Of a stretch of 64,000 bases of DNA, positions 7,922 to 17,353 are shown one piece after another. Position numbers and translations under genes: made by a program. Origin of the DNA: Alphaproteobacteria bacterium. Lineage in GTDB: Bacteria > Pseudomonadota > Alphaproteobacteria > Micropepsales > Micropepsaceae. Position 1 is the first letter of the stretch, and every line of letters starts with the position of its first letter. Below the pieces are notes generated by a model. The model was not told the DNA's origin. It saw only the letters and a program-made list of their open reading frames with translations, and made no database searches. The stretch spans positions 1 to 64,000 of the forward strand of contig JANYAR010000061.1 in the NCBI GenBank assembly GCA_025361185.1, given 5' to 3'.

Positions 7922-10069
7922 CTATTTTCCCGCTACGGTGAGACTGGTCCGCAGCCGGATATCGTCTGACGCCGATCCGATCATCAGTTCAAACCTGCCC
8001 GGCTCAACCGCAAAACCCTTTTTGGCAGTGCTGTAATAAGCAAGCTGGGAAGCAGGCAGCATGAAGCTCACCCGATGGCTCTGACCTGGCGCGAGGGTCA
8101 CGCGCCCAAATGCACGCAGGGTCTGAATCGGCTGATAGGTGACGCTGTGCTGCTGGTGGGTATAGAGCTGGGCAACGTCGCTGCCCGCGCGGTCGCCGAT
8201 ATTGGTGATATCGAAAGACACCTGCACGCGCCCCGTCGCGGAAATCGCCGGCGCCGAGAGCGCGACATGGCTGTATTGGAACCTGGTATAGGACAGCCCA
8301 TGGCCAAAGGCATACAGGGGCACGCCTTTGAAATACTGATAGGTATAGCCCTTGGACACATCATATTCCTTCTGGGGCGGCACGCCGTCCAAATTGGCAT
8401 AGACGGTGTAAGGCAGATGGCCGCCGGGATTGATATCGCCGAACAACGCCCTGGCGATGGCGGTTCCGCCATTTTCGCCCGGATACCAGCCCGCCAGAAT
8501 GGCCGGCAGACGATCCTGGGCCCAGCCAACCGCCAGCGGCCCGGCATTCATCAACACCAGCACTGTCTTGGGGTTGGCGGCATACACCGCTTCCATCAAT
8601 TGCTGCTGGGCGCCCGGTAAATCCAGATTGCGCCGGTCCCGGCTTTCGGCTTCGATCTGCAGATTGGTTCCCAGGCACAGGATGACGACATCGGATTTGC
8701 GCGCCAGCTCCACCGCCCGCGCGATGGCGGCCGGATCGGCGGATTCGATAAAGCCCGCGCCTTTCTCATATTGCACGGAGACGCCAGGTCCCAGCAGATC
8801 GCGCAGGCCCTGCAACGGGCCGACCTTCTTGGCAGGCGTCCCAAAATAGTTGCCGGTCTCGTAATCCTGGTCGCCTGCCGGTCCGATCACGGCCACCGAA
8901 TGGATCGCGGCACGGTCCAGTGGCAGAAATCCGCGCTTGTTGCTGAGCAAGGTGATGGATTCCTCGGCGGTCTTCAAAGCCAGCGCCTGATGCTCGGGCG
9001 CGCGCACCACATTCATCCCGATGCTGCTGTAACGATTGACCGGATCGAACGTGCCCAGCCGGAAGCCGACCCGCAGCACGCGCGACAGCGCCAGATCGAC
9101 ATCCTTCTGGGACAGCAGACCGCGCTTCACCGCCAGGGGAATATTGGTCTGAAATTCGGGATCGTCGCTGTCATTGCCCGCCTTGATCGCCGCGGCCGCG
9201 GCCACCACGGGGTCTTCCGAGATCACCTGGCCCGGCTCGGCCGGGCGTACCGCGGTCAGAAGCGATACCGCGCCCAGATCATCGGTGACGAAGCCGTCGA
9301 AACCCCATTGCTTGCGCAAGATATCCGTCAACAGACGGTGGTTGACCGCGTCGGGCGTTCCGTTGATGGAATTATAGGAAGACATCACCGACTGGGCATG
9401 GCCTTCCATGATGCCGGCCTTCCAGTGCGGCAGGAAATATTCCATCAGGTTGCGGTCGTCGACCTGGGCATCGCCATGCTGACGACCCTGCTCGACATTA
9501 TATACGGCGAAATGCTTGAGGGTCGCCGCGACTTTCAGGTGATTGATATCGTCGCCCTGCAGACCCTTCACATAGGCGACCGCCATGCGGCCCGTCAGGT
9601 ATGGATCCTCGCTGAAGACTTCCTGGATACGGCCCCAGCGAGGATCGCGGCTGATATTGATCACCGGCGAGCGATAAACCAGACCATGGAGCGAGCGCGG
9701 GCCGGACGCATGCGCGTTATAAAGCGCGCGCGCTTCATCCGACATCGCATCGGTGATGGTGTGGACCAGCTCCGGGTCCCAGGTCGCTCCCATGGCGATG
9801 GGCGCGGGAAACAGCGTGGTGGGCTCCTTGGACCACACGCCATGCAGGGTCTGATTCCAGCCGCCCCACATCGCAATGCCCAGCCGCGCAATACCGTTGT
9901 TGAGATGATTGAGCTGAGACGCCTTTTCCTCCAGCGTCAGCCGGCCGATCAGGTCATGGATGCGCTTCTCGATCGGCTGGGCGGGATCGCGGAACAGCGG
10001 CGGCGCCTCCTGTGCGGCAGAGATGCTCGCAGCCATCATCAGCGGCAAGGCAAATAGAAGCTTTCGCAT
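7922..10069 (-). CDS. Glycoside hydrolase family 3 (beta-glucosidase/beta-xylosidase type), exported
   Basis: 715 residues with a Sec signal peptide (cut near SISAA). The GH3 N-terminal barrel includes SRDPRWGRIQEVFSEDP, the KHFAVYN and GRQHGD block, and the nucleophile in GFVTDDLGA (Asp263 by count; the usual SDW is TDD here). A GH3 C-terminal domain and a terminal Fn3-like domain (YTRFQYS to the end) follow. The sequence is most like the beta-xylosidase/BxlB-type branch, so xylo-, gluco- or mixed oligosaccharides are likely substrates. It probably acts in the periplasm on oligomers imported by the TonB receptor. The MFS transporter starts 14 bases upstream on the same strand, which suggests one transcript. 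Confidence 0.94.
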   Translation of the reverse strand: MRKLLFALPLMMAASISAAQEAPPLFRDPAQPIEKRIHDLIGRLTLEEKASQLNHLNNGIARLGIAMWGGWNQTLHGVWSKEPTTLFPAPIAMGATWDPELVHTITDAMSDEARALYNAHASGPRSLHGLVYRSPVINISRDPRWGRIQEVFSEDPYLTGRMAVAYVKGLQGDDINHLKVAATLKHFAVYNVEQGRQHGDAQVDDRNLMEYFLPHWKAGIMEGHAQSVMSSYNSINGTPDAVNHRLLTDILRKQWGFDGFVTDDLGAVSLLTAVRPAEPGQVISEDPVVAAAAAIKAGNDSDDPEFQTNIPLAVKRGLLSQKDVDLALSRVLRVGFRLGTFDPVNRYSSIGMNVVRAPEHQALALKTAEESITLLSNKRGFLPLDRAAIHSVAVIGPAGDQDYETGNYFGTPAKKVGPLQGLRDLLGPGVSVQYEKGAGFIESADPAAIARAVELARKSDVVILCLGTNLQIEAESRDRRNLDLPGAQQQLMEAVYAANPKTVLVLMNAGPLAVGWAQDRLPAILAGWYPGENGGTAIARALFGDINPGGHLPYTVYANLDGVPPQKEYDVSKGYTYQYFKGVPLYAFGHGLSYTRFQYSHVALSAPAISATGRVQVSFDITNIGDRAGSDVAQLYTHQQHSVTYQPIQTLRAFGRVTLAPGQSHRVSFMLPASQLAYYSTAKKGFAVEPGRFELMIGSASDDIRLRTSLTVAGK

Positions 10070-10083
10070 GATACATCCCTGGT

Positions 10084-11343
10084 CTATGCGCGGCGCGGCG
10101 CGCTTATATCAAATGACAGTAGTTGCAGCCGCGGCACAGCCACACAAATCAAGGCAAAAGCGAGCAGGTGCAGCGAAGCCGCGATGGTCAGGACGGGGGT
10201 GTAGCTGTAGCCGTGATCCAGCAGCCATCCCGCGGTTTGGCCCAGCACGATGCCGCCAAGCGCGCCGCCAAGCCCTACCAGCCCGGCAAATTTCCCCAGC
10301 GCACGGTGCGGTACCATATCGGTGGGCAGGATCATGATCAGCGTCGACCAGGATTGCTGGCCGAAGAACGCGATGGAGAAGATCAGTATCACCAGTGCCG
10401 TGTTCGGCATGCTGGGCACCAGCATCACCCATGGCATCAGAGCCGCGCTGGCGCCCAGCGCGATCTTGCGCGCTGCGTTCACCGACGCGCCGCGCCGCAG
10501 CAGATAGCTGGAAAGGCCACCCCCGAACAGACACCCTATGCCCGACGCGGCATAGGGAATCCAGCCGACACTGCCTGCCTGGCGCAGATCGAAATGCTGT
10601 GCCTCAAAGAGATATTTCGGGAGCCAAAATAGATAGAAATACCAGGCGGCATCGGTGAGGAACTTGGCGAAGGCCACGGCCACAATGGGGCGGCGGGCCA
10701 GCAACATGCCAACCGTGATGACGGGACCGGCAGCCGTCTCCCCACCGGGCGTGCCGCGCGGCGTATAATAGAGTGCGGCCCAGGCCGCCACCCACACCAG
10801 GCCCACCGCACCCGTCAGAAAGAACACCCAGCGCCAGTTCGAAAGACCCAACCAGTCGACACGGGTGAGAACCAGTACGATCAACGGCGGCGCGATCACC
10901 GCGCCCACGGCGGTGCCGGCGTTGATGATCCCCATGGCGGTGGCGCGGTCGCGGACGGAAAACCATTCGGCGACGGCGCGGGTCGCGGCGGGAAACCCGC
11001 CCCCCTCACCCAGCCCAAGCGCCAACCGGCTCAACGCCAACGACCAGGCATTGCGCGCCAAGCCGTGGCTGGCGCAGGCGAGAGACCAGAACGACATGAT
11101 AATGAGAAAGCCGCGCCGCGTACCGATGCGGTCCAAAAGCCAGCCGCCGCCCAGATACATCAGGCCGTAGGCGAGCAGAAATGCCGAATCCAGCGCCGCC
11201 TTGATCTGGTTGGAAATCGGGATATCGGCCTGCACCGCCTTGATCGCCCACGGCAAGGTCTGACGGTCCAGATAGGAAATAGCGATGGCGACGCCAATCA
11301 GAAAGGCGATGCCCCATGGCAATGCAGTCCGGCGTGATGGCAC
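10084..11343 (-). CDS. MFS transporter, hexuronate/ACS-like (anion:cation symporter)
   Basis: 419 residues with twelve predicted membrane helices. It starts at GTG, with AGGGAGA a few bases upstream. SYLDRQTLPWAIKAVQAD in the first helices, the GLGEGGGFPAATRAVAEWF block in helix 4-5 and the WAALYYTPRGTPG loop are typical of ExuT/GarP-like sugar-acid symporters. It lies between the esterase and the GH3 gene on the same strand (24- and 14-base gaps), so the three probably form an operon for de-esterifying, cleaving and importing a sugar or sugar acid. The exact substrate cannot be deduced. Confidence 0.9.
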   Translation of the reverse strand: MPSRRTALPWGIAFLIGVAIAISYLDRQTLPWAIKAVQADIPISNQIKAALDSAFLLAYGLMYLGGGWLLDRIGTRRGFLIIMSFWSLACASHGLARNAWSLALSRLALGLGEGGGFPAATRAVAEWFSVRDRATAMGIINAGTAVGAVIAPPLIVLVLTRVDWLGLSNWRWVFFLTGAVGLVWVAAWAALYYTPRGTPGGETAAGPVITVGMLLARRPIVAVAFAKFLTDAAWYFYLFWLPKYLFEAQHFDLRQAGSVGWIPYAASGIGCLFGGGLSSYLLRRGASVNAARKIALGASAALMPWVMLVPSMPNTALVILIFSIAFFGQQSWSTLIMILPTDMVPHRALGKFAGLVGLGGALGGIVLGQTAGWLLDHGYSYTPVLTIAASLHLLAFALICVAVPRLQLLSFDISAPRRA

Positions 11344-11367
11344 CTGTGTCTCCCTGGACCACGAGGA

Positions 11368-12930
11368 TCAGCTGGCGAGCTGATCCCACAAAAGGCGCAG
11401 CGTATGATTGGGGTCTTTTTCCACCCGGGTTTTGCTGTCGAACACCATGACCGGTTTCTCATCGGCGTTGTAGGCAGGCCAGTGCGGAATATTGGCGTTG
11501 TTGGGATTGCCCGTCTTGGCGAAGGCCAGATAGGCGGAACCCAACCGCGCGGCCATCAATTGTGCCTCGGATGAATTGGTGCCCACGTCCGTGTCGGCAT
11601 TGTAGAAGGACATGGACAGATCCGTGCCATGAATGGCGCCGAACTTTCCGCCAAAGGCCGGTGTGGGCCAGTCCCAGCGATACATATAAGCCGCGGCGCG
11701 CCCCTGGGCGGTCTTGCGCTCGGCCTGAAGCATGGCGTTGCGGCGCCAAGCCTTGTCTGTGGCAATCATGGCCTTGATCAAAAAGGGGCGCTTGTCGGGA
11801 TAGAGCTTGCGGTATTCCCCCAGCACCATGGCGGACTTTCCCGGCACGAGGGTTTCGGCCCAGGTCTTCAAACCGTCCTCGCCGATATCCCAATCACTCA
11901 TGCGCAGACCCTGATCTTCCAGGCAGGTGCCGATGATCATCGGCACGCCGGCGGAAATCGCGGGCGCATCGGGGTCAAACGGATCGCGCGGTATCACCGC
12001 ACCGTCCACCACCGGACCGGCGGTTGCCTGCGCTGCGATAATCTGTTCGAACGGCATGGTCTTGAGCTTGCCCAGATCGTCCTTGCCCAGACCGAGCTTG
12101 GCCAGCAGCGCCCGGGCATTCTTTTCCGCCTCATCGCGGTGGGTGAGCTTGATAGTCGAACCGCTCTGAACCGCGACGCGGTGGAAAAGGCCCTTGGCGG
12201 ACGGCATGCACATCAATGTCGAACATTTCGCGCCGCCGCCGGACTGACCAAAAATCATCACCTGGCCGGGATCGCCGCCGAAATTCGCGATATTATCGTG
12301 CACCCATCGAAGGGCTACGACGCAATCCATCATCCCGGCCACGCCGGAAGCGTCAAAATCCGCCCCACCCAGCGCGGACAGGTCCAGATAGCCCAGCGCC
12401 CCCAGGCGGTGGTTCACCGTCACCACCACAACGTCGCCGTTGCGAGCAAGACGGTCGCCTTCCAGTGCCACCAGATTGCCTGAACCGCTGGTAAAGCCGC
12501 CGCCATGGAACGCCACCATGACGGCCCGCCCGCCGCGGCCCTTTGCGGGAGCCCAGACATTGAGGTTGAGGCAGTCCTCGCTGAGACCGCCGCGATAATT
12601 ATTCCAGCCGACCATCTTGGTATAGTCGCTGACCTCGCCGGCCGAGACGCGTTGCGGTGCAATATGACCCCAGTCACTGCAGTCGCGCACACCCGCCCAG
12701 GCGGCGGCGCTGGTCGGCGGCATGAACCGGTTGCGGCCGGACGTATCGCCGCCATAGGGAATGCCGCGGAACAACCGAACCCCGTCATTGATGGTTCCCC
12801 GCACCTTGCCGCCGGCGGTTTCCACCACCAAATCGCGCGTCTGCGCCCCGAACAACAGTGGCGGCGCGACAAGCGCGCCAGCAATCGTCATTACGCTTTG
12901 CTGCAGAAACCGGCGGCGTCCCTGGGCCAT
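11368..12930 (-). CDS. Tat-exported type-B carboxylesterase/lipase
   Basis: 520 residues. The start at MAQGRRRFLQ is chosen because GGGAGG stands seven bases upstream; the earlier ATG at 12936 would be too close to this Shine-Dalgarno. RRRFLQ plus a hydrophobic stretch is a twin-arginine signal. The alpha/beta-hydrolase (COesterase) core shows the oxyanion loop FHGGGF (about residue 141), SEDCLNLNVW, and the nucleophile elbow GQSGG with Ser230. The catalytic Glu and His are likely in the DPF/GTCLED and IHGTDLS regions. It leads the esterase-MFS-GH3 gene string and has a FadR-type operator about 75 bases upstream. A role in removing acetyl or feruloyl groups from glycans is inferred. Confidence 0.92.
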   Translation of the reverse strand: MAQGRRRFLQQSVMTIAGALVAPPLLFGAQTRDLVVETAGGKVRGTINDGVRLFRGIPYGGDTSGRNRFMPPTSAAAWAGVRDCSDWGHIAPQRVSAGEVSDYTKMVGWNNYRGGLSEDCLNLNVWAPAKGRGGRAVMVAFHGGGFTSGSGNLVALEGDRLARNGDVVVVTVNHRLGALGYLDLSALGGADFDASGVAGMMDCVVALRWVHDNIANFGGDPGQVMIFGQSGGGAKCSTLMCMPSAKGLFHRVAVQSGSTIKLTHRDEAEKNARALLAKLGLGKDDLGKLKTMPFEQIIAAQATAGPVVDGAVIPRDPFDPDAPAISAGVPMIIGTCLEDQGLRMSDWDIGEDGLKTWAETLVPGKSAMVLGEYRKLYPDKRPFLIKAMIATDKAWRRNAMLQAERKTAQGRAAAYMYRWDWPTPAFGGKFGAIHGTDLSMSFYNADTDVGTNSSEAQLMAARLGSAYLAFAKTGNPNNANIPHWPAYNADEKPVMVFDSKTRVEKDPNHTLRLLWDQLAS

Positions 12931-13004
12931 GTCCATTCCTCCCGTCAGGCAGTGTCTTCCATGGGGCGCAAGCAAGACACAGCGCAGCCCGCACCACAAG
13001 CCAT

Positions 13005-13015
13005 TTGTCAGACAA
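13005..13015. promoter_or_regulatory. FadR-family (GntR) operator upstream of the esterase operon
   Basis: TTGTCAGACAA is a perfect inverted repeat (TTGTC-A-GACAA) that matches TNGTNNNACNA. It lies 75 bases before the esterase start and is the same motif as the pair upstream of the TonB receptor. Confidence 0.6.
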
Positions 13016-13159
13016 AAACTTTTGCGCTAGAAAATCCGCCCTTGCCGCAACTGGCCCGTCAAGAGACCACTGCGCAACGCGCCCATTCCAAAGTACCGGC
13101 GGCGCAGACTAGATGACCGGATGTCTTCGAACGAATGGACGCCCGCGGCTTTGCCGGGA

Positions 13160-14737
13160 CTACAAGTCGCTGGTCACGGGGTTCGCGTTGGCGACCCGGT
13201 CCGGCAGCGCGGCCTGGAAATTGGCCGCCGCCTTTTTGGCCGCCGCCCTGTCGGCAGCGTTCATCTGGTCTTGCAGCATACGGACGCGCGCCTTGGCCTC
13301 TTTGTCGCCATCGGCGGCGGCAGCGGAATACCATTTGTACGCGCTTCGCAGATCCTGCGGCACACCGTCGCCGCGTTCATACAAAAAGGCGAGGTTGAAC
13401 TGGGAATCGCGCAGGCCCAGAGAAGCGGCCTTGCCGAACCAGCGCGCCGCCTCCCGCATGTCTTTCCTGCCCAGCGCGCCCGTCGCATAAAACACGGCGA
13501 GATTGTGCATCGCCTTGCGATTGCCCTGGTTGGCAGCCATCTCGTACCAGTGCGCCGCCTTGACCGCGTCGGTCGCAACGCCTTGGGCGTGTTCATACAT
13601 GGAGCCTAGGCGAAACTGGGCCACGGGCTGCCCCTTTTGCGCCGCTTGTGTCAGAAACCGTACCGCATCGGGCAGATTCACGGGTGCGGCCCCTGCATCG
13701 TCCAGAGCGCGCAAGCCCAGAATGGTCAGCGCGACAGCGTTGCCGGAATTGGCTAGCTCGATCAAGCGGTCGTGCGAAGGGCCGCCGCGCTCGCTGAGCG
13801 GCGTCAAGTTGTTTTTCGCTTCGCCGCCGGGCAGAGCCACTGCCTGAGGCGCCACCACAAACACGGTTTCGCTGTCGCTGTCCGCCGGTTCGGGCAAGGA
13901 GTAGGTTTGCATTCCGGGTGCGGCGGCGGCAGCGGTGCGCATAGCGGCCGGTTCTTTGGTGTGCTCGCTGAGCACCAGTCCGGCCGCGAGCGCTATCACC
14001 AGGAACAGAGTTCCCGCGATCAGAATGAAATAGCGCGGCTGGGGCTTGCCATCGCGCGCGGCATGCCGGGCGAAATGATCTTCCACCCTGCCCGGGGATC
14101 GGACAAATACTTCCTCGAAGGACGGTTCTGTTCGCTCGGCGCGATCGCTCGCGTCAGTCGTCGCATCGGTTGGCGCCCAGAAAAAGGAGTCCGGCGGCTC
14201 AACAAAATCTGGAGCGTCAGAAACCGGCGGCGGCTCGCTGTCGGGCGATCCGGCCGGCACACAGGCCCGGGGGCGCAGTTCTTCCTGCAATTTCGCTTGG
14301 GCCTGCTCCAGGGATTCCAGCCGATCCATAACGGCCTGAAGCGAAGCCGCTATTCGCGTGCGCGAATCATCGCGCTTGAGTCTTGCGGCGGTATCGTCAA
14401 TGGCATACTCAAGCGCGTCCAACCGGCGGCAGATATCCTCGTCCGAAGCGCCCGATTTCAACCGCGCAAGGGATTCCGCCAGCCCGTCGTATCTTTGCTC
14501 CGTCTGCGCGGTGCGGCGCTGGTCCTCCGCTTGATCGACGGCGCGCTGGCTGGCAAATAATTCAATCCTCTCCAGCGCAAGACCCAAAGCATTCGTGTTG
14601 AATTGCGCGGTTTCTTCAGCGTTGGCAAACTTCTGCTCCAGGCAGTCGAGCCTGCTTTTGGCGTCGTTCCTGATCTGAACGACGGTTCCCGACAACTGTT
14701 CCAGTCCGGCGGCAAAAAGCCGTTCGCTCAATGCCAT
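13160..14737 (-). CDS. PodJ-like Sel1-repeat membrane protein
   Basis: 525 residues. The N-terminal 1-155 is strongly helical and coiled-coil-like (LERIEL, LDALEYAIDD, LESLEQAQAKLQEEL). An acidic/proline-rich linker follows, then one membrane helix at about 236-257 (ILIAGTLFLVIALAAGLVL), then a periplasmic part with at least four Sel1 repeats (ALDDAGAAPVNLPDAVRFLTQ, AQFRLGSMYEHAQGV, AMHNLAVFYATGA, SQFNLAFLYERGDGV). This coiled coil-TM-Sel1 order is that of the alphaproteobacterial polarity factor PodJ, but the peptidoglycan-binding end of full-length PodJ is absent and the protein is shorter. A polar-localisation or envelope scaffold role is inferred. Its nearest neighbours are regulatory genes. 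Confidence 0.8.
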   Translation of the reverse strand: MALSERLFAAGLEQLSGTVVQIRNDAKSRLDCLEQKFANAEETAQFNTNALGLALERIELFASQRAVDQAEDQRRTAQTEQRYDGLAESLARLKSGASDEDICRRLDALEYAIDDTAARLKRDDSRTRIAASLQAVMDRLESLEQAQAKLQEELRPRACVPAGSPDSEPPPVSDAPDFVEPPDSFFWAPTDATTDASDRAERTEPSFEEVFVRSPGRVEDHFARHAARDGKPQPRYFILIAGTLFLVIALAAGLVLSEHTKEPAAMRTAAAAAPGMQTYSLPEPADSDSETVFVVAPQAVALPGGEAKNNLTPLSERGGPSHDRLIELANSGNAVALTILGLRALDDAGAAPVNLPDAVRFLTQAAQKGQPVAQFRLGSMYEHAQGVATDAVKAAHWYEMAANQGNRKAMHNLAVFYATGALGRKDMREAARWFGKAASLGLRDSQFNLAFLYERGDGVPQDLRSAYKWYSAAAADGDKEAKARVRMLQDQMNAADRAAAKKAAANFQAALPDRVANANPVTSDL

Positions 14738-15017
14738 GCGCGTGCCCGCCTTTTGCTGAATTCATCCCAGTCCGTTCCGGTCCACGCCCGAAACCGCAAC
14801 CGGCGCGAGGCGCCATCATGCGCACCGCCATCGGCTGCCTGAAACAAGCTGAGATTGTGTCGCTGTTGACGTGTCCGCACGGAGTCCTTCTCCTTTGCCG
14901 GGCAGTTTTCTCCAAGTGGACAACGAGAAACAGATCGTATTTTTACTTACGCGTGCCGCGCTTCGCCGGCGAACGGATCGCTTTCAGGCCAACATCCTGC
15001 TTGTGTTCCCCAACATG

Positions 15018-15198
15018 CTATCCCGCGGCCAGAGCTTGTTTTACCAATTCCAGCCAGGCCAGGTCGTCAGACGGCTTGGAAAGTATCGCGGTGGCGCCCG
15101 CCGCCCTGACGTCCGCGTCCGGCGTGCCATCGCAGTGAGTCCCGCACTGTTTCATCGTCATCCACGATGGTGGCAAACCGCTCCACCGCGGCGTTCAA
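15018..15198 (-). pseudogene. Broken response-regulator receiver (internal deletion plus frameshift)
   Basis: Just after the kinase stop, reading on the minus strand, a TTG codon overlapping the TGA starts LNAAVERFATIVDDDETVRDSLR. This is the beta-1 acidic pocket of a receiver domain. About 40 bases later a different frame reads DVRAAGATAILSKPSDDLA...QALAAG and stops at 15018. That is the C-terminal third of a receiver, with the conserved Lys-Pro. The middle, including the phospho-acceptor Asp, is missing and the frames differ by one, so the gene is a remnant of the kinase's cognate FixJ- or CheY-type partner. No other feature explains these two in-order receiver fragments. Confidence 0.72.
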
Positions 15199-16715
15199 TG
15201 TTTTTCCGTTTGCATCAGGTCGAGCGGCAGGTGGATGACGAAGATTGCGCCGGGATCTCCATTGATCGCTTCGATGGTCCCGCCATGCGCCTCGACGATG
15301 GATTCGCAGATCTTGAGCCCGATCCCCATGCCGTCTTCCTTGGTGGTGACGAAGGGCTCGAACAGCCGGCTGGCGATTTCCGGGGAAAGGCCCGGGCCGG
15401 TATCGCGGACTGTAATCCGCACGCCCGCCGCCTCCGCCGCGGACGATATCACCAGTTTTGGGTGTTCGGTTTTGACCATCGCCTCCATCGCATTGCGGAT
15501 GAGATTGAGCAGAACTTGCTGAATCTGCACCTTGTCGATTGCGACCGCCGTGATAGCCGGGTCCAAGGTCAGGCTCAGTTTGACGTCGCTGTGCTTGTGG
15601 CCCAGCATGCCCAGGGTCACGGCCTCCCGGATCACATCGTTAAAATTCTGCAGCGATCGCTCGCTATCGCGTTTTTCCACAAAGTCGCGCAGAGTGCGGA
15701 TAATGGTGCCGGCGCGCATCGTCTGCCCCGCCGCCTTGTCCATTGCTTCGCGCGCGCTCTGAAGTTTGGGCGCCGCCGGACTGTCGCCCTCCAGCAGGCG
15801 CTGCGCGGCGTTGACGTAGTTGGCGACCGCCGTAAGCGGCTGGTTGAGTTCATGGGCGATCGCTGTGCTCATCTGTCCCATGGCGCTGAGGCGCCCGAAA
15901 TGGGCGAGTTCGTCCTGCAGGGCAAGCGTTTTCGCCTCGGCCCGTTTTTGTTCCGTGATGTCGCGCGCCACCTTGGAGGCGCCGATAAGGGTGCCGGACC
16001 CGTCATGAATCGGCGCGACCGACAGGGACACCAGGACTTCCCGTCCGTCCTTGTGCAGCCGGACGGTTTCGTAGCGCCGAATGCTTTGCCCGGACTTGAG
16101 GCGCGCCACGATCTCGTCCTCCTCGACCAGGCGATCGGGCGGAAATACCAGGGAGATGTGCTTTCCGATCGCTTCGGCGGCGCTGTAGCCGAATATCCGT
16201 TCGGCGGATGCGTTCCAGCTGGTGATCACGCCGTCCAGGGTTTTGCTGACAATGGCGTCGTCGGAGGACTGGACAATCTGCGCCAGCAGCCTGTTGGCGC
16301 CTTCGCGCTGTGCTGCTTCCTGTCTTATCGCGGACAGGTCGTGGATGATGCCGACGAAAAAACCCTGGTCGCCCAGCTTGCCCTCGCCCACCGACAGATA
16401 GATGGGAAAGGTAGAGCCATCCTTGCGGCGTCCCACCGCCTCGCGCCCAATGCCGATGACGCGCCGTTCGTGGGTTTTGTGATAGTGGGAAAGATAGCCG
16501 TCATGCTCCTGATGATAGGGAGCCGGCATCAACAGCTTGACATTCTGGCCCACAACCTCATCGGACGGATAGCCGAACAGGCGTTCGCAAGCCTGATTGT
16601 AGATCTGAATATCGCCCTTGAGATCAATGACAATGATGCCATCGACGGCGGTCGCAAGCAGGGCTGCGAACAATTCGTCGTGCTTCTCAAAACCGGGGGC
16701 GACAAGGTTCGGCAC
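15195..16715 (-). CDS. FixL-like PAS-PAS sensor histidine kinase
   Basis: 506 residues from a GTG with AAGGTGG about 8 bases upstream; a TTG at 16832 would add 39 poor-looking residues. The first PAS domain closely follows the FixL heme-PAS, with the HQEHDGYL segment (its second His, about residue 71, aligns with the heme-ligand His of FixL) and the VIGIGR Arg. A second PAS domain follows (SSDDAIVSKTLDGVITSWN to DITEQKRAE), then the phospho-acceptor block AIAHELNQPL and an HATPase with N box, DTGPGL and GMGIGLKI. The protein has no membrane helix and is cytosolic. It probably senses O2 or redox state. The 3' end overlaps the start of a decayed receiver gene, and a single receiver is encoded divergently. 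Confidence 0.9.
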   Translation of the reverse strand: MPNLVAPGFEKHDELFAALLATAVDGIIVIDLKGDIQIYNQACERLFGYPSDEVVGQNVKLLMPAPYHQEHDGYLSHYHKTHERRVIGIGREAVGRRKDGSTFPIYLSVGEGKLGDQGFFVGIIHDLSAIRQEAAQREGANRLLAQIVQSSDDAIVSKTLDGVITSWNASAERIFGYSAAEAIGKHISLVFPPDRLVEEDEIVARLKSGQSIRRYETVRLHKDGREVLVSLSVAPIHDGSGTLIGASKVARDITEQKRAEAKTLALQDELAHFGRLSAMGQMSTAIAHELNQPLTAVANYVNAAQRLLEGDSPAAPKLQSAREAMDKAAGQTMRAGTIIRTLRDFVEKRDSERSLQNFNDVIREAVTLGMLGHKHSDVKLSLTLDPAITAVAIDKVQIQQVLLNLIRNAMEAMVKTEHPKLVISSAAEAAGVRITVRDTGPGLSPEIASRLFEPFVTTKEDGMGIGLKICESIVEAHGGTIEAINGDPGAIFVIHLPLDLMQTEKH

Positions 16716-16972
16716 GCTTCTAACCACCTTCTTGCCCAGCCCTATCTCGATCAGAAACCCTACCCCTGGCGAAGGCAAGGCATGTGAATTGTGCGGTGCC
16801 GCAATGTTGCGCGGCCTTAACCGTAAAACCAATCAGTGGGGGCGGCCGGAGAGAAAAAACCCACGCTTCCCCCAAACTCCGGAAAATCCGGGCCAATCGA
16901 TACGTACAGTCCCGTATATCGCTGTTCATCCCTGACCCATAGCCTCCTTGCAAGCGGCGATGACGGAGAGAT

Positions 16973-17350
16973 GTGTTGGACACCGCAAAGTGCCTTGTGT
17001 TCCTTATTGAAGACGATGAGGGCGTGCGCGCCTCGATGCGCCTTCTGTTGGAAGCTTCAGGCTATTGCGTGAGGGATTTTCCCAGCGCGGAGCAGCTTCT
17101 TGCCGAAGCCGATGCCCGGCAAGCACGCTGCATCATCACCGATTACCACCTGCCCGGAATAACCGGCCTGGATCTGATCGAGACCCTGCGCGAGCAAGGC
17201 GTGGCGACACCCGCGATCATCGTCTCTGCCAACGGAAAAGACCTTGTCGCCCGAGCCAGCCAGGCGGGCGTCGTGGCCGTGTTGCGAAAGCCCATGGCGG
17301 CTGAGGCCCTGACCCAGTGGCTGGAACAGATCGTCGCCGATCCGCGCTGA
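16973..17350 (+). CDS. Single-domain response regulator (FixJ-type receiver)
   Basis: 125 residues, receiver only. Acidic pocket LIEDDEG, acceptor Asp in TDYHLPGITG, SAN at the Ser/Thr site, LRKP for the conserved Lys. GTG at 16973 follows GGAGAG by two bases; TTG at 16976 is an equally good start. No output domain follows, so it may act as a phosphate sink or a diffusible CheY/DivK-like partner. It is divergent from the FixL-like kinase, whose own downstream receiver is broken, so this one may be the working partner. Its 3' end is four bases from the convergent OmpR-type gene. Confidence 0.88.
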   Translation: MLDTAKCLVFLIEDDEGVRASMRLLLEASGYCVRDFPSAEQLLAEADARQARCIITDYHLPGITGLDLIETLREQGVATPAIIVSANGKDLVARASQAGVVAVLRKPMAAEALTQWLEQIVADPR

Positions 17351-17353
17351 TCC

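Noticed and set aside
14871-16787. 638-codon open frame on the plus strand
   Set aside because: Antisense shadow of the FixL-like kinase; low-complexity Arg/Gly/Asp-rich translation without motifs.
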